Program-made: the position numbers and the translations under genes
The notes under the pieces: model-generated
The model's input: only the letters and a program-made list of their open reading frames with translations
Told to the model about the DNA's origin: nothing
Databases searched by the model: none
Source of the DNA: Phycisphaerae bacterium
Lineage (GTDB): Bacteria; Planctomycetota; Phycisphaerae; UBA1845
Direction of reading: 5' to 3'
Length of the DNA: 64,000 nucleotides
Assembly: GCA_029260015.1 (NCBI GenBank)
Contig: JAJDEB010000023.1
Location: forward strand, 171,457-235,456
In this document: positions 62,314 to 64,000 of the stretch, piece by piece
How positions within the stretch are numbered: the first letter of the stretch is position 1
How the letters are laid out: each line of letters opens with the position of its first letter

Positions 62314-63429
62314 TCAACTACTAGGATTGATCTTTCGCGAGATAATCGTCCCAGTCGCCGGATCAATTCGAAACAGCCGGTACGTCCCGTCTTCGCCCCG
62401 ATAAGGAGCCACACCAATGCGTTTAAGTACATCCTCAACATACGACAAATCGGCCCCAGTTACACCATAGAACCTGAGTTCGCGATCCACCTCAACATCT
62501 TCAATTCCAAATTGATTCTCGCCCCGCAGAAGCGTCATCATTTTTTCGGGTGACGTTTCTTTTGGCAGGAAAATTGCTGTCGTGGATTCCCAAGTCTGGC
62601 TGTCCACCTCACACTCAAAAACACGCACGAGGTGCAGCGTTCCGCGCAGTTTTTCGACCCGTGTGTGAATGCTCCCGTCGGGCATAAAATAGTTCCGAAT
62701 CGCCTGGTCTCTGTCAGATGCATTCTCTTCGATCTTCGTCCGCAGGTCCTTGTAACCCGTCAGTCCCATCAACTCGGCGTCGTTGATGCGAATCGCGACG
62801 GCGATGGTGTGCTTTCCGGGGTTAAGCCGCAGCGCCCGGTTCGTTCGGATATTCTTGTTGGCCATCGGGTCTTCGAGGATCGACCCGTGCACCGATGTTT
62901 TTGGCAAGTGATAGATCCCCGCTCCCGACGGAACGCTACTGACGTAAACACCTTCCTGCTGCGAATTGAGCGTCTCAGTAAGCAGACCCTTTCGCCGGCT
63001 GTGCGCGGGGTTGTTATTCGTCGGCGCGGCGTTTGCCTTGTGCGTTTGCTTGGGTGTCTCGGGTTCGCCCGTCAGATTCTGATACAACCCCGGGACATAT
63101 TTCATACCCACAACAATGAGAATGATGACGACAGCCACATAAGTCATCTTCATCGCGATGTCGAATGGATCAAAAGCCTGCGCAGGTTTGCCCGCTGCCA
63201 ATCGCTTTTTTTGACGGGCTTGAGCCTTGTGCGATTTCTGCCCCACTCGGGTCGCTTGCGCATCGTACGACCCGGTTTGTTCGACCTGGTCGAACAACAC
63301 GTCAAGATCATCCTGGGCCTGGCGCGTCACCAGTGCTTCCTTGCCACAGTATGAACACCGGACGATCTTTCCGGAATCTTCATCCCGAGCCCGAATGGTA
63401 TGACCACACTCGCCTTTGAATTCGATCAT
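62314..63429 (-). CDS. zinc-ribbon membrane protein of unknown function
   Basis: A 371-residue protein. It begins with a zinc-ribbon-like motif (GECGHTIRARDEDSGKIVRCSYCGK), followed by a charged linker, one membrane helix (about residues 97-113) and a large extracytoplasmic C-terminal part. An unusual feature is a TATAAT hexamer at 63436-63441, only 6 bases before the ATG, which would fit a leaderless transcript if functional; no -35 box was found. It sits between infB and DUF503 on the minus strand. Not a known member of the infB operon. Confidence 0.7.
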   Translation of the reverse strand: MIEFKGECGHTIRARDEDSGKIVRCSYCGKEALVTRQAQDDLDVLFDQVEQTGSYDAQATRVGQKSHKAQARQKKRLAAGKPAQAFDPFDIAMKMTYVAVVIILIVVGMKYVPGLYQNLTGEPETPKQTHKANAAPTNNNPAHSRRKGLLTETLNSQQEGVYVSSVPSGAGIYHLPKTSVHGSILEDPMANKNIRTNRALRLNPGKHTIAVAIRINDAELMGLTGYKDLRTKIEENASDRDQAIRNYFMPDGSIHTRVEKLRGTLHLVRVFECEVDSQTWESTTAIFLPKETSPEKMMTLLRGENQFGIEDVEVDRELRFYGVTGADLSYVEDVLKRIGVAPYRGEDGTYRLFRIDPATGTIISRKINPSS

Positions 63430-63538
63430 ACGATCATTATAGTCCGTATAGATTTAGATTCACTATGTTTCGCAACGTGGCTTGGTACAATGACAAGCCT
63501 TAAATCACTCATGCTTTACTATGACTGCTCACAGTTAA

Positions 63539-64000
63539 CTACGAATTATCTGCAGCACTGGCCGCCGCTTCTTCTAGTGTACGGGCAGTCTTGATCACTT
63601 CATACGTCTCGATTGTGTCGCCTGCCTTTATATCGTCAAACCCTTCAAGACGAATACCGCACTCCATACCGTTGCGAACTTCCTTCGCGTCATCCTTAAA
63701 GCGGCGGAGCGAATCAAACTTACAGTTGTCACGAATCAACACACCGTCTCGAATCACGCGGGCGCGGTGCTTGCTTGAAATCGTACCTTCGCGAACGTAG
63801 CTACCAGCCACCAGACCAAGCTTGGAAATACGGAACAGTTCGCGAACCTCTGCCGAACCACGAGATTCGATTTTTTCGTCGGGAGCAAGCAAGCCCTCCA
63901 AGGCTTTCTTGATGTCATCTGTGACGTCATAGATAACCTTGTAGTTCCGGACGTCGACATTTTTCTGCTCAGCCAACTTGCGGGTGCTCGTAGGTACCGA
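63539..64000 (-). CDS. infB: translation initiation factor IF-2, C-terminal part
   Basis: Only the 153 C-terminal residues or so are in the window; the frame is open to the right edge. The sequence matches domains IV (KVIYDVTDDIKKALEGLL, then FRISKLGLVAGSYVREGTI) of IF-2, which delivers initiator tRNA to the ribosome. The GTPase domain lies outside. Following genes on the same strand are the zinc-ribbon gene, DUF503 and rbfA. Confidence 0.92.
   Translation of the reverse strand, partial: SVPTSTRKLAEQKNVDVRNYKVIYDVTDDIKKALEGLLAPDEKIESRGSAEVRELFRISKLGLVAGSYVREGTISSKHRARVIRDGVLIRDNCKFDSLRRFKDDAKEVRNGMECGIRLEGFDDIKAGDTIETYEVIKTARTLEEAAASAADNS

Noticed and set aside
63436..63459. Promoter with TATAAT before the zinc-ribbon gene
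   Set aside because: A TATAAT hexamer is present but no -35 box at proper spacing; kept only as a remark on the gene.
1..64000. tRNA, rRNA or CRISPR arrays
   Set aside because: None seen; no regularly spaced repeats or T-loop-like GGTTCGAATCC sequences with matching stems were recognised by eye. A covariance-model scan would be decisive.

Overview
The window looks like chromosomal DNA of a member of the Planctomycetota, possibly Phycisphaerae-like. Pointers are a membrane protein with the CxxCGYxLRGL...CPECG zinc ribbon common in that phylum (4679-5227), many secreted proteins with beta-propeller (PD40) or TPR repeats, lipoproteins, and a scattered operon structure. The infB-ylxP-rbfA block sits at the right edge while truB is about 47 kb away. 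No rRNA, tRNA, CRISPR array, phage module or complete insertion sequence was seen.

Layout. 1-11 kb: glutamine amidotransferase, a large secreted M16 peptidase, two zinc-ribbon membrane proteins, a secreted S9 peptidase, a PD40 lipoprotein, another lipoprotein and a XerC/D recombinase. 11.2-13.0 kb: a two-gene DUF5343 + Swt1-like HEPN cassette bracketed by two different inverted-repeat (MITE-like) elements; this is the best candidate for a defence or toxin system. 13-19 kb: a small membrane/FmdB operon, truB with a GH3-like enzyme, and malate dehydrogenase. 19-24 kb: a propeller/degenerate-M28/PDZ protein, a Flp-type pilin too short for normal ORF calling, a lipoprotein, and an unusual cysteine-rich protein with a duplicated domain. 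24-29 kb: feoA-feoB plus a FeoB-associated Cys-rich protein, an unlisted 34-residue membrane peptide, and dacB. 29-34.6 kb: SDR, M50 peptidase, PPC/metzincin lipoprotein and a His-rich nickel-type permease.

34.9-52.5 kb is an exopolysaccharide locus: thymidylate-kinase-like and aminoglycoside-phosphotransferase-like proteins, three methyltransferases, two paralogous O-antigen ligase/polymerases (one carrying an FKBP-like C-terminal domain), two GT4 glycosyltransferases, a FemAB/GNAT protein, a polysaccharide deacetylase and a Wzz-type chain-length protein. The set resembles the glycan part of exosortase-associated loci, but no exosortase is present here.

52.6-64 kb returns to housekeeping genes: rhomboid protease, DEAD-box-type helicase with DEVD in motif II, CPBP protease, YebC, a 1162-residue TPR protein, an EndoIII-fold protein with a histone-H1-like lysine tail coupled to rbfA, DUF503, and the C-terminal end of infB.

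Small palindromic repeats are frequent and sit at gene ends. Several provide the actual stop codon (TAG of GTAGGG) or the last residues of the upstream gene, which is the most consistent unexplained pattern across the window.
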